A stretch of 64,000 bases of DNA. It comes from Annona cherimola. Taxonomy: Eukaryota; Streptophyta; Magnoliopsida; Magnoliales; Annonaceae. This document shows positions 36,995-48,866 of the stretch, one piece after another. The stretch covers positions 56,734,008 through 56,798,007 of the forward strand of contig CM059973.1 in NCBI GenBank assembly GCA_030490835.1, read 5' to 3'. Position numbers and translations under genes: made by a program. Every line of letters starts with the position of its first letter. Positions within the stretch are counted from its first letter, which is position 1. The notes under the pieces are model-generated. The model was not told the DNA's origin, made no database searches, and was given only the letters and a program-made list of their open reading frames with translations.

Positions 36995-38552
36995 TGTTGG
37001 TCCCGAGTTGATGGCAATTACCCAAAAGGGGAGGGGTAAATTGGGTATTTAAAAATTTAAAACTTAAATAGAAACTTTATCCCGGATTAATCTAGTCCCC
37101 TTTTATGAAGAAACAAATGGAAAGCAATATAGTGCAGAGAGCAGAAATAAATATCAACAAACAAGATTTTATAGTGGTTCGGGCAACCTTCCCTACTCCA
37201 CTCTTCCAAGCTCACACCTCTTGTGACTTGGGTTCCACTATGTATTTCACAAATACAACTAGAGTCACTGCTCTCTTCTAGATTCCAGCTCTAGGGGGCA
37301 TCAACAATTCATAGCACAAGTAGGTGACGAGTTCCACTTCAATCACACACTACTTTGCTTACACTTGATCTTACTTACCCAAACTAAATCAAGTTCAATA
37401 CAAAAAAAAATAACAAAAGAAATTTTCTACACGTTACTGTTGTGTAGAGGCAAATTTGGCGCAGAGAAGAACTTGTAACGTAGGCTTAATCATTCAGCAA
37501 GCAGCTCTTGGCAGTTTGGAAGCAAGGTTTTTCTTCTTGATGTTGGCTTGATCACTTAATGCTCTTAGAGATGGGAGTTATGCTCATTCAATGATTTCTC
37601 AGCTACCCTCCTCGTTCATATTGAATGCCTTATATAATTTGCGAGGGAATCCGAACGTTTGGAAGTAGGTGGCGTGCATTTAATGCACCAACGTTCGAAA
37701 AATTTCCGACCGTTGCGACCCAAGTCGCAAGTGGAGTCGACTTCGGGTGCGACTTCACCCAAGTCACAGATGGAGTCGACTTCGGGTGCGACTTCGGCTT
37801 TCCGCAACTTCTTCAAGTTTCAGTCTGGGTCGACTTGGTCCTCGACTTGACCCAAGTCGCAGGTGAAGTCGATTTCGGGTGCGACTTCACTTCTTCAGCT
37901 TGCTAGTTGAACTTGAAATACTTGGAATGCCTTGCTTGCTTGAATTTCTTCATGTTTGGTTGTTCTTCCTTTGATTATACTTAAGACTCTTTATAATTCT
38001 TCTATCTTAAACACATTTGACTCTATGTCTTGAGTCTTGAGTCTTTGAGTATTGGAGTGCATAAGAGAGGTCCAAATGTATGATCTCGATTCTCTATGAA
38101 GATATGTTACTTTGCTTGCTCTGGACTTCATTTGATTTTCATTTGAGTGTTTGAGTTGTCTTGACCTTCATCTTCACTTGAATCTAGCATTGAACTGTCT
38201 TGATCTGCAAGTTCCACACTGAAGTCGAAGCTGGAGTCGACTTGGTCTACGACTTCACCCAAGTCGCATGCGGAGTTGACTTCGTTTGCGACTTCGGTAA
38301 CTTGGTTCCCCATTTTCAACTCTGGACGAAAATGACGAGCTGAAGTCGCTACTGGAGTTGACTTGGGGATCGACTTAGCCTAAGTTGATGCCTGAGTCGA
38401 CTTGGAAATAGACTTGACTTTCCATGCTTCATATTCTTCATTTTTATAACCTTCAATCATCTTCACAAACATGTTAGTAACCAACACTTACTCAAATTGG
38501 TTTGTTAATCATCAAAATATAAACTTGGCTTATTTTCCACATGTTTCCAACA
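36995..38552 (-). repeat. 5' LTR of element C
   Basis: 1558 bp, TGTTGGTCC to CCAACA. The palindromic array is at 37715-37890 and 38220-38420. The minus strand has a TATA-like TTATATAAGG at 37630-37639. The several small frames in both directions are array translations. Confidence 0.85.
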
Positions 38553-39532
38553 GGAAGAACAAATATAAGATCAATATCAACCCAGCAAGTTGATTTCCAA
38601 AGAGTTCAAGTTCATCAAGTAAATACAGAAAGTGAAGTCGCACCCGAAGTCGACTTCACCTGCGACTTGAGTCACATCCAAGACCAAGTCGACCTGAGGA
38701 AGAACTTGAGGTGTTTGTTGGGAACTGAAGTCGCACCCCAAGTCGACTTCAGTATGCAACTTGAGTGAAGTCGCACCTGAGGTCGACTTTATCTACGACT
38801 TGGGTCGCAACGATCGGAAAACTTCAAACGTTGGCGCATTAAATGCACACCACCCACCTCCAAACGTTCGGATTTACTCTACCATTATAAATATGCATTC
38901 AAGTGAACGTGCTAGAGGTTAGATAGAGCATTAACTGAGATTCAACAACCATCATCTCAAAATTTAAGTGATCAACACAAGTTTTCAAGGGAAGAACAAA
39001 GCTCCAACTTACTACATGCTCTAACGCTGTTCAAATCTTTCTTCTACAAGTTCTTCCACGAGCTAAATCTGCCTACACAATCTGTAAAGTGTAGACTTTC
39101 TTATTTACATTCATATTTGTATTTGATACTTGGTTTATTATTGGGATTTTGAACCAAGTGAAAGCAAAGTAGTGTTGTGACTTGAGTGGGACTTGTCACA
39201 TCTTGTGCTGTGATTTGTACACGTCCCCTAGAGCTAAAACCTAGAAGAGAGTTGTTACTCTAGTTGTATTTGAGAATACATAGTGGAACCCAAGTCACAA
39301 GGGGTGTGAGCTTGGAAGAGTGGAGTAGAGGAGGTTGCCCGAACCACTATAAAAGTCTTGTCTACTACTGTGATTTACATTTTTTTATTAATTTATTACT
39401 CTCCATATGTTTCAATTATTTCATTAAAGGGGATTAAATTAAACAGGGGCAAATTTCTATTTAAGTGAAAAATTTTAAATACCCAATTCGCCCCTCCCCT
39501 CTTGGGTAATTGCCATAAACTCGGGACCAACA
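38553..39532 (+). repeat. Right part of the 3' LTR of element B
   Basis: Collinear with 25425-26416 of the 5' LTR: 'agatcaatatcaacccagca', a GTCGAC array, the 'aacgttggcgcattaaatgc' block and the end GGGACCAACA. The first ~745 bp are missing. TGGGA follows directly. Confidence 0.85.
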
Positions 39533-39614
39533 TGGGAAATGTGATATTAGGGGGAGTAGAAAATGGAATATTTTAAAAATTGTGTGATTGATATGAAATG
39601 ATAGGGTTAAAGTT

Positions 39615-41371
39615 TGTTGGTCCCAAGTTTATGACTATTACCAAAGAGGGGAGGGGTGAATTGGGTACTTTGAAATTTTTACTTAAACAAAAATTTTTCT
39701 CTTTTAATTTAATCCCCTTAATGAAACAAATGAATAATATGGAGAGTAATAAAGCAATAAAATCAGAAATACAAACCACAGCAGTAGACAAGGATTTTAT
39801 AGTGGTTCGGGCAACCTCCCCTACTCCACTTGTCTAAGCTCACACCCTTTGTGACTTGGGTTCCACTATGTATTATCAAATACAACTAGAGCAACAACTC
39901 TCTTCTAGATTTTAGCTATAGGGGGCGTACACAAATCATAGCACAAGTAGGTGATGAGTCTCACTCAAGTCACAACGCTACTTTGCTATCACTTGGTTCA
40001 AAACACTAATATCAAACCAAGTATCAAATACAAATAATGAATCAAATAAAGAAATCTACACTTTACAAATTGTGTAGGCAGGTTTCAGCTCGTGGAAGAA
40101 CTCGTAGAAGAGATGATTTGATCAGCTTTAACAAATACAGCAAGTTGGGGCGTAGTTCTTCACTTAAAACTTGTGTTGATCACTTAATGCTTGAGAGGAT
40201 GGTAGTTGAATCTCAATTAATGCTTTTTCTAAACTCTAGCACGTTCACTTGAATGCATATTTAATGCATCAACGTTCGAATTTTTCTGACCGTTACGACC
40301 CAAGTCACAAATGAAGTCGACCTCAGGTGCGACTTCACCCAAGTCGCATACTGGAGTTGACTTGGGGTGCGATTTCGGTTCCCAGCAGATACCTCAAGTT
40401 CCACTTCAGGTCAACTTAGTCCTAAACTTGACCCAAGTCGCAGGTGAAGTCGAATTCGGGTGCGACTTCATTTTCTGTATGCACTTGTTGGAACTTGAAT
40501 TTCTTTTGAAACTTGCTTGCTTGTCATTCATCTTGTATTTGTTCTTCCATTGAACACTTAATCTTGAAGCCTTGTTATTTAAATTTCTCTTGAAAACTTT
40601 GTCTTCATGCCTTGGATTTTAGATGCTTTGATATTCTTGATTTTGCAATCCATAGAAATAGCCAAATGATTTTTCCTTGAGTAGAATATAGTCTTGAATA
40701 ATTTTATCATGTAGAATTGCTTGTCTGGATTATATTCATCTTCAATCTGACTCAAGTCGGATATCTGGGTCGACTTGGGGATCAACTTCACTTCAAGTCG
40801 CATGTGGAGTCGACTTGGGTATGCGACTTTACTCAAGTCGCACATGGAGTCGACTTCAGTTGCGACTTCACCTATCCTGGATTCCCAGTTTCAACGCTGG
40901 AAGTTTTGAACCTCTGAAGTTGATTGCGAAGTCGACCTGGGTTTGCAACTTCACCCAAGTCGCAGCTGGAGTCGACTTGACTTTGCGACTTCGCCTGTCT
41001 TGGATCCAAGGTTCAACGCTGGAAGGTTTGAGTTCTCGAAGTCGATGGTGGAGTCGACTTGGGTCTGCGACTTCACCCAAGTCACAAATAGAGTCGACTT
41101 AGCCTTGCGACTTCATCTGTCTTGGAACAAAATTCAGCTTTGGAATTTTTTCTTCTTTCAAAGTTGATCCTGAGGTCGACTTGGGCATCGACTTGACTCA
41201 AGTCGATAGCTGAGTCGACTTGGTTTTGCAACTTGATCTGTCAGATTCTGATTTTCATCTTTCTATCCTTTAAACATTTTCCACAAAATATATTAGTACC
41301 CAAAACTGACTCAAATTGAATTGTTAATCATCAAAACATGGATTTTTCTTAATTTGCCATTGATTCCAGCA
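39615..41371 (-). mobile_element. Solo LTR E (1757 bp), TSD AAGTT
   Basis: Starts TGTTGGTCCCAAG and ends CCAGCA (C-to-G change in CCAACA), flanked by AAGTT at 39610-39614 and 41372-41376. It belongs to the same family as the B LTR and has a strong array (40310-40460 and 40750-41225). No internal sequence remains, so recombination between its LTRs removed the element. The frames at 40311-41167 are array translations. Confidence 0.9.
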
Positions 41372-41541
41372 AAGTTTAAATAAATAGGTTTGCTGGATGG
41401 TAGTTGATAGGGAAAATGATTGAAATATAGGGATAAAAGTCAAAAATATAATGGTTAGTTAATTAATGAAGAGCCTTGAAATCAACAATTCTACCATTTC
41501 CCACCCACGTTTCCCATGGCTGGTTACTAAACGTGCCCATA

Positions 41542-43268
41542 GATTCTTAAATTGTCATCCAAGATGGTGTTATATTATCTAAAGGTGAGAAAGCCTCCAA
41601 ATGGACTAAGGAGAAAGCCAAAATAGTAAAGAGTAATGTCAAGGCAATGGATTTTCTATTTTGTGCCTTAACTACAGCTGATTATGATAGGGTATCCTCT
41701 CGCGTAATCGCCAAAGAGATGTGAGATACTCTAACCTCAATATATGAGGACACTTCTCAAGTCCAAGGAACGAGAAGAAATATTTTGATTGAATAATTGA
41801 AATTTTTTAAAATGCTAGACACTGAAAAATATTTCTAAAATATTTGCTAGATTTTCAAAAATTACAAATGCATTGAACGGTCTTGGAAAGGCAATATCTA
41901 AATCTAAACAGGTTATGAAGATTATAAGAGCTTTACCTGAATCTTGGACCCCCAAGATCGCAGTTATTGAAGAGGCAAAGTACTTAAACACACTAAAGTC
42001 GGAAGATTTTATCAACTCACTCATGTCCCATGAGTTAATAAAGAAGAAAAATGAAGAGCATCACAAAAAAAAGAAATCCATTGTGCTGAAAGCAACACAA
42101 AGTTCAGATGAATCTACTTCCTCCTCTCAGAATGAAGATAAGAATGTTGCACTTCTCACAAGAAAAGTAGAAGAGAAAAGGGAAGAATTTCATATCCGAA
42201 GGATTTAAGGAGAAAAGTAGAAGAGAAAAGAAGAAAGAACTAGCTAAATGTTTTAGATGCGAAAGAGTAAGACATATGCAAGCTCAATGTCCTACACCTG
42301 AAGAAAACAAATCAAAAGAAAAGCAAGAGAAGAGAAAGGAGCAGCTCAAGAAGGTTCCTAAAGCCTAAAGGCAGAAGAATGTATGTAAATGAGGATTCTT
42401 TCACAACTAGCAGTTCTTCAAGTGAAGAACATGAAGCTGCAAACTGTGCTAGAATATGTTATGTAGCAAGAATTGAGGAAAAAGATACTTTAAATTGTCT
42501 CACAGTAACCAAACTAGTTGAAGGCTTAAATGTGTCAACTGCTTGCACATGCAGTGAGGAGGTAACCCCTAAACTTGATCACTCCATTTCCAAATTTATT
42601 TATTCTTCTACTCATGATTGTATCAAATGTCCTAAGTTAGAAGAATTACAACAATCCTATGATTCATTGTATGATAAAATCAAGAAACTACGTAACAAAT
42701 ACACATTAAAGAAGAGATAATGTGATTCAACCATTGCAGTGAATGAAAAACTAGCCGAAAGAGTCAAATGCCTAGTGGATGAGACTAAAGCCTTGACAAC
42801 TAAAGTAGAAAGGCTAAACAAAGAAAATAAATCATTGAATGAATTACTAGCAAAATTTTCTAACTCAGGAGAAAGTGATAAAATATTTTTGAATATGACT
42901 ACCTAAACTAGTAGAAAAAGACTTGGGTGTTCCACATTTGAGTAAGAAGAATGCAGCAAATCAAATGCTCCAAAATGGGTTATAACTCAAGCTAAGGTAA
43001 CTACATCTCAGAACAAATCAAAAACAACTAGAGTTGCATGGGTGACATGACCAACTTGTGAACCAAAATGTTCATGGAGTCCACCTTAAAGAATTCATGA
43101 GGTAAGCAATTTCTGTAATGAATTTGGTCACAAAATATATCAATGCAAAATCAAGAAATTATACAACTAAGGAGCTAAATTGGTTTGGGTACCAAAGAGC
43201 ATTGAGCCTTCTAAATCAAAATAATGTAAACTCCAAATGCTTACTAACAAAATGAACCCATAAAGTGG
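41542..43268 (+). pseudogene. gag: gag of element A, main part
   Basis: Resumes the frame cut at 24645 (IVIQDGVILSKGEKASKW). The first knuckle is CFRCERVRHMQAQC, keeping the metal ligands. DCIKCPKLEELQQSYDSLYDKIKKL and the coiled-coil region follow, then a degenerate second knuckle (NFCNEFGHKIYQC). At least eight stops or frameshifts are present. Confidence 0.85.
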
Positions 43269-43306
43269 GTACCAAAGAGATAAGCTTTACTTGATTATTT
43301 TTTCAG
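43269..43306 (+). other. gag-pol junction of element A (38 nt)
   Basis: Begins GTACCAAAGAGATAAG and ends TTTTTTCAG. One base differs in length from the in-phase copies, with an extra T just downstream, consistent with decay. Confidence 0.5.
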
Positions 43307-46300
43307 GTTTTGTCTTAGAGCAAAAACCAACAACTCTTGGTTTATTGATAGTGGTAGCTCAAGACACATGATCAGGGACAAAGCATTGTTTCATGAACTT
43401 AAACCTTATAACAATGGAACTGTTGCGTTTAGAAATAATGAAAAAGGTAAAATAAGTATTAAGTGAATTGTTTATGATATCTCAAATGTATGCATAGAGG
43501 AAGTGTTATCTGTAGAAGGACTCAAACACAACTTAATGAGTATCAGCCAACTATATGACAAAGATTATAAAGTCGTGTTTGGATCATCTATGTGTAATGT
43601 TTTTTATGGAGGCCACATAGTCTTTAGTGGAAAAAGATATGAAAAAATATATTTGGTTTTCCTTGATGAATTGGATAGAAAATGTCTAGTGGTTGTAGAT
43701 AATAATCCACGAGCATGGCAAAGAGACTTAGACATATAAACATGTCAAATATCAAGACCATGTGGAAAAAAAAGTTTGTTAGAAGGATTACCGAAACTCA
43801 AATATGAATAGGACAAAATTTGTAAAGCTTGTCAAATGTCTAAATAGTCAAAAGTGTCCTTTTCACCTAAAAATGGAGTTTCGACTTCAAGGCCACTTGA
43901 GTTATTGCACATGGATCTTTATAAAACATCAGAAATTTTAAGCCTTGTAGGAAAGAAGTATGTCTTTGTTATTATGGACAATTTGTCAAGGTTCACTTGG
44001 ATAATGCTATTGACCAGCAAAGTGAAGCCTTCTCCATGTTTGTTAGCTTTTCAAAATTGACGCAAAATGAAAAATAAAATACAATTATATCTATTAGAAG
44101 TGATAATGGCAGTAAATTTGAAAACAAACATTTCATAGAATTTCTCAATAAAAAAAATCCACCATACATTTTCTGCACCTAAAACTCCTCAACGAAATGG
44201 AGTAGTTCAAAGGAAAAATAAAACAATACAAGAGATGGTTAGGACCTTGCTAAATGAAAGCAAATTATTCAAGAAATTTTGGAGTGAAGATGTAAGTACA
44301 GCTTGTCATGTTCTAAATCATGTCACCATTAGAGATATATGAAAAAGATCCCCTATGAGCTATGGAAAAGTAGAAAAATAATATTTCATAATTTCATACA
44401 TTTGGTTGCACTTGCTATGTATTAAATAATTGAAAAGATAACCTCAGCAAACTAGATGCCAAAAGTGATGAAGCTATATTTCTTAGATATTTCTCAATTA
44501 GCAAAGCATATATAGTCTTTAACAAAAAAATTTAAGTTGTTAAATTGTCCATTCATGTAATATTTGATGAATTTAACCTAACTCCTAAGAAGAAGGATGA
44601 GCTTAGTAATGCAGATAATCTATCAAAGAATTTTGAAAATCTACAAGCGAAAAAATAAGGGAAGAAGAACCCCAAGCAAGATCAAAGCCTAGACAAAGAG
44701 GTAACTGAAGATAATATCTTCTACAAACCTCCTAAGGATTCGAAAGTCAAAAATGATCATCCAACTGAACAAGTGATAGGAGACATATATGAAGGTGTGA
44801 AAATTGGAGGCTCTAGGCAAAATATTTGTGGATATTTTACATTTGTATCTAAGATAGAGCCAAACTCAATATATCAAGCTATGAATGATGAGAACTAGAT
44901 TATTGCTATGTAAGAAGAGCTTAATTAGTTTGAAAGAAACTACATATGGCACTTAGTTCCTAAACCTAAGGATTGCACTGTTATTAGTACCAAATGGGTT
45001 TTCATGAACAAATTAGATGAAAGTGGACTTGTCGTAAGAAATAAAGATAGATTTGTAGCCAAGGGATATTCATAAGAGAAGAGAATTGCCTTTGAGGAAT
45101 CATATGCCCTCGTGGATAGACTACAAGCCATACGCATTTTACTAGCTTTTGCATCTCATATGAGCTTCAAATTATTTCAAATAGATGTTAAAAGTGCATT
45201 TTTGGAATGGATATCTTAATGGAGAGGTGTATGTTGAACAACCTCCTGACTTTGAAAAAATATTAATTAAGATTTGTTTACAAGTTAATCAAAGCCTTGT
45301 ATGGATTAAAACAAGCTTCAAGAGCTTGAAAGACTAAGTAAATTTTTAATCAATCATGAATTTCAAAGAGGGAAAGTAGATACTTCCCTGATCATCAAGT
45401 ATAAAGAAAAAAATTTATTAATTATGCAAATTTATGTAGATGATATTGTATTTGGTGCTACTAATGAATCTTTATGCCAAGAATTTTCTAAACTTATGCA
45501 AAATGAATTTGAAATGCACATGATAGTGAATTCAACTTCTTCCTTGGGTTCTAAATCAAGCAACTGAATGAAGGAATTTTCATAAATCAGTTCAAATATA
45601 TCAAAGAAATGCTCAAGAAACTTTGAATGCAAAACAACAAAGGAGTAAGTGCCCCTATGAGCTCAACCATCAAAATTGATAAGGATGAAAAAGGTAACTA
45701 GGTTGACCAAAGATTGTATAAAAGCATGATAGGATCTTTGTTATACTTAACTGCATCTAGATCGGACATATTATTTAGTGTTTGCGTGTGCTCTAGATTC
45801 CAATCAAATCCCAAAGAATCCCACTTGACAGCTGTAAAGAGAATTTCATATATCTAATTGACACTACCAATCTAGGCCTATGGTATCCTATGGGCTCAAC
45901 ATTTGATATAGCAGCTACTCGGATGCGGACTTTATCGGTTACAAAGTAGATAGAAAAAGTACTAGTAGAACTTGTCAATTTCTTGGAAACATAATAGTTT
46001 CATGGTTTTTAAGGAAACAGACTAGTGTTTGCTCTATCTACTGCGGAAGCCGAATATATAGCCACTCGAAACCGTTATGCCCAATCATTATTTATGAGAC
46101 AATAATTAAAGGATTATGGGATAAACTACAAAGACATACCAATTAGATGTGATATTACAATCGCTATTTTCTTAACTAAGAATCTCATATTGCACTCTAG
46201 AACCAAACTTATAGATATTGGGCATCACTTTATTAGAGAACATGTTGAAAATTATGATATTTGTTTGAAATATATCAAAACTGAAGATCAAATTGCAAAT

Positions 46301-46378
46301 ATTTTTACCAAACTACTAGGAAATGAATCATTTTGTAAGATTAGAAATGAAATAGGTATGATTGATATTGAAGCTTAA
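43307..46378 (+). pseudogene. pol: pol of element A, heavily decayed
   Basis: The protease motif is LIDSGSSRHM. Integrase fragments are at 43503-43739 and 43854-44060 (LLHMDLYKTSEIL, YVFVIMDNLSRFTW). RT has YVDDIVFGATNES around 45430-45470, and RNase H has [10 protein letters not shown] near 46040. The end frame 46190-46378 reads [38 protein letters not shown] in pieces. It keeps TGG at the position where B and D have TGA (near 44948), and shares TAA with D after VQNEK. Confidence 0.85.
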
Positions 46379-46499
46379 AATTTGTGCAAAATTGTAAAAT
46401 TAGTATCTATATAAATGTTATTTGTGATTGCTACAGTTGATAAATGATACGATGGCTTGATATGGGTAAGATGGGTAGCACATAGGATATGTCCATACT

Positions 46500-46605
46500 T
46501 GAGTTTGAGCCAAGTTGACTCCACTCATCCCAAGTTGACTTCACTAAAGTTGACTTTGGATGAGCGAAGTTGACTTCGAACACGACTTAGGTTCAGAGTC
46601 GACTC
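46500..46605 (+). promoter_or_regulatory. Degenerate array between pol and ORF3 of element A
   Basis: Six copies of AAGTTGACT or AGTCGACT-like sequence, most carrying the C-to-T change GTTGAC. Same position as the arrays of B and D. Confidence 0.5.
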
Positions 46606-48370
46606 CGTGAGTGTTGAATCATCTTCCCAAACTAAGGCGCGAAACCAAGCATTTGATTCTCATTTTCTCATTTCTCTCATTTCTACCAAGTTCGAAATCT
46701 CTAAAAATTCCACTCAAACCTCCGATTTTCAAGTTCCTAAGTCAGCAACTCATCAATTCTCCCAACTTCTCCAAATTTCTTCCCTCTCTTCCCACAAAAA
46801 CCAAAGCTATCTCTAGGCCATCTAAGTTGGCAATCTCTTGGTCGTCCGAGTCAACCACTTGGGAGGAAATCCCTAAACATCAAAGGACGCCATTCAAACA
46901 TCATTGGGATGAAACCACGACTTCCATGAGTCGCTAGGTTCGATTTTGTGAAGGTAACCCATCCACTTCACTCCCTAGAGAGGCAACACATGATGAAAGT
47001 AGTAAAGAGATAGAAATCGTTCGAAAGAGGAGAGCTGTCCCAGCTCCAAGGGGACAAGTTTTGAAAATTCTAATTGAATACTTAGAAATGAGAGACAGCA
47101 TAGCCGGTTTTACAAACACTTATTTGAAAGGAAGACATTTACCCCCAAGATGTTTGATTTTGAATTTCTATAAGAATATGATTTTGGCATAGAAGAGCTA
47201 CTTGACTTTCAGGGTTGGATAGCTTTACTCAAAGAAAATGGAAAAATTTACACAGACCTAACTAGACTATTCTACCATCTTCAGAATCAAGAGGAGTTGA
47301 ATACCTTTGTCAAAGGAATAGAAATTGACCTTAGTCAAGATCATGGAGTTTGCAAGTCCAATGCAATACCCCGGGTGGCCAACATTTTAGGGGTTTCATG
47401 TCACGACAATCCTATCCTAGAGGACCTAAACCCTTACTAGAATGTATAATCAACTAAGTGGGTGTGACAAATACCATTTGGGTATTAAATTTCTACATTA
47501 CATAGGTTTGTCACCACAATTGAGAGTTTTGAGACTCCTAATTGCCCATTGCATCTATCCCAAGGGTGGAGGTCGGAACTAAGTCAACTCACAAGAGGTA
47601 GAAATTCTATGGAGAGTTGCCAATAGGCACAGGGCAATTTTCCTAGACTATTTTTGAAAGCCTTGAAGTTGAAAAAGAACAACCCAAGGGGGATTCTACT
47701 ATATGGCACATGGATTAGCAAATCCTGGAGCGTTACTATGTTGACCTAGACGGGGAACCCTACGAGGTCATGAAGCCAACCAACGCCATCAATAAAGCCC
47801 TATTGACACGAATGAAAATAGATCTTGAGGCATTCAAAGCCACACAGCTACGAGCTAGAATAGGAGGAGGTCCCTCATAAGATCAAGACAGGCCAATCCA
47901 CCAGCTAGATCCCAAGAAGAGGCTCCACTTGAGGCGGAGTTTCCAATTCCACCTGCATCCCCAAGGCCAGCCTCTCCTGCCTCTCATGTTTTTCATTCAC
48001 CACAGACATCTCAGGCTCCATCCAGACCTCACTAAGCCCCCACCTTGGACATGACTGAAATCCACAACTTATTTGTCGAGCTTGAAAATAGGTTATCTTA
48101 GGAGTTAGGGAATCTCCACTTCTCCATGACTCAAATGCATGACAAGAAAGCTCATTTAGAGTCCAAAATAATTAGGATCAAGTATAATCTTGCCTCTGGC
48201 AATAGGAGAAGCCAACTCATTACCAGTTTGCCTGACTTTGATCCATACTGGGGAGAGTCCATATATGCCAATCCAACCATTCAAGATCAATCGTCTCCTC
48301 CATCTACACTCACTGGTTCATCTGATTCTCTTTCAAAGTATTCCATTTTGCTCCTTCAACTAAACTTCTA
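46606..48370 (+). pseudogene. ORF3 of element A, decayed
   Basis: A CT-rich leader (46620-46800) passes into frame 46611-46937 with SRPSKLAISWSS; the conserved ATG appears lost. Core blocks are scattered in three frames: FYKHLFERK (about 47110), FYHLQNQEELNTFVKGIEIDLSQ (47270-47340), SPQLRVLRLLIAHCIYPKGGG (47510-47575), NPRGILLYGTWIS (47680-47720), VMKPTNAINKALLTRMKIDLEAF (47770-47840). The last frame, 48126-48371, is the C-terminal end. Confidence 0.8.
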
Positions 48371-48866
48371 GCAGTTGGCATATCCTATTTTTCCATTTCT
48401 TTTTCACAAATCCTAACCAACCCTACAACCTCCCTTACCCTATTTTTGGCAATTGATAGAAGGGGGAGAGAAAATTGAGTTTTTAGGTCATTCTTGGCAA
48501 TTTTTGGACCTTTGGGATTGGGATAGTTTTTTATCATTTTATGGTTTTTGTTTTTTTTTTGGTAGGTTGTACCTAGGAATGTGGAAAAAGAATGACTTGT
48601 TATAAATCCTTTGATTGAAATGACAATTTCTGTTAAATGAATGATATGATATGAAATGATATGAATGATTTGATATGGACAAATGAATGCAATACACAAA
48701 ATGATCTAGTTTTAATGACCTGTTAAATGAAATAACATGAATAAATTATTGACTGGAATGTATATTAATTGCAAAGTATAGCATGCTTCCATAAGTTGTA
48801 AAAATTCTCAAATGAAAGAAGGGTTTATCTCAAATTGATTTTTTCAATAATCAAAAAGGGAGAGAT
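48371..48866 (+). other. 3' untranslated region and polypurine tracts of element A
   Basis: AAAAAGGGAGAGAT (48853-48866) directly precedes the 3' LTR. A second purine run, AGAAGGGGGAGAGAAAA, lies about 390 bp upstream (48459-48475), again before ORF3's end region. Nothing coding is seen. Confidence 0.65.

Larger units (their letters stand above)
33566..38552 (-). mobile_element. Truncated copia element C, inserted in B's 3' LTR
   Basis: Read on the minus strand: 5' LTR, PBS, gag, protease and integrase. RT, RNase H, ORF3 and the 3' LTR are missing. Its LTR terminus CCAACA at 38552 abuts sequence matching position 25425 of B's 5' LTR, so C inserted inside B's 3' LTR (probable duplication GGAAG at 38553-38557). 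A later deletion took C's 3' half together with B's ORF3 end and the start of its 3' LTR. Confidence 0.8.
24679..39532 (+). mobile_element. Copia element B, inserted in M, carrying truncated element C
   Basis: The 5' LTR begins TCTTGGAATC (expected TGTTGG) and the remaining 3' LTR ends CCAACA at 39532. Both sides carry TGGGA (24674-24678 and 39533-39537). Between them are PBS, gag, pol and ORF3 in plus orientation. ORF3 runs into inverted element C at about 33565. The first ~745 bp of the 3' LTR, the polypurine tract and the end of ORF3 are gone. Confidence 0.85.
24649..41538. mobile_element. Small TIR DNA element M (about 270 bp of its own), carrying B and E
   Basis: The left end is GGGGACGTTTGGGAAA and the right end, reverse complemented, is GGGCACGTTTAGTAACC. 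Both arms also share GTGGGAAATG a little further in. ATA flanks both sides (24646-24648 and 41539-41541), and removing M plus one ATA restores the gag frame of A exactly. Its own sequence is 24649-24678, 39538-39614 and 41377-41538, with no coding capacity. A 3-bp duplication and GGG-rich ends resemble PIF/Harbinger (Tourist) MITEs, though ATA rather than TWA is atypical. Confidence 0.65.
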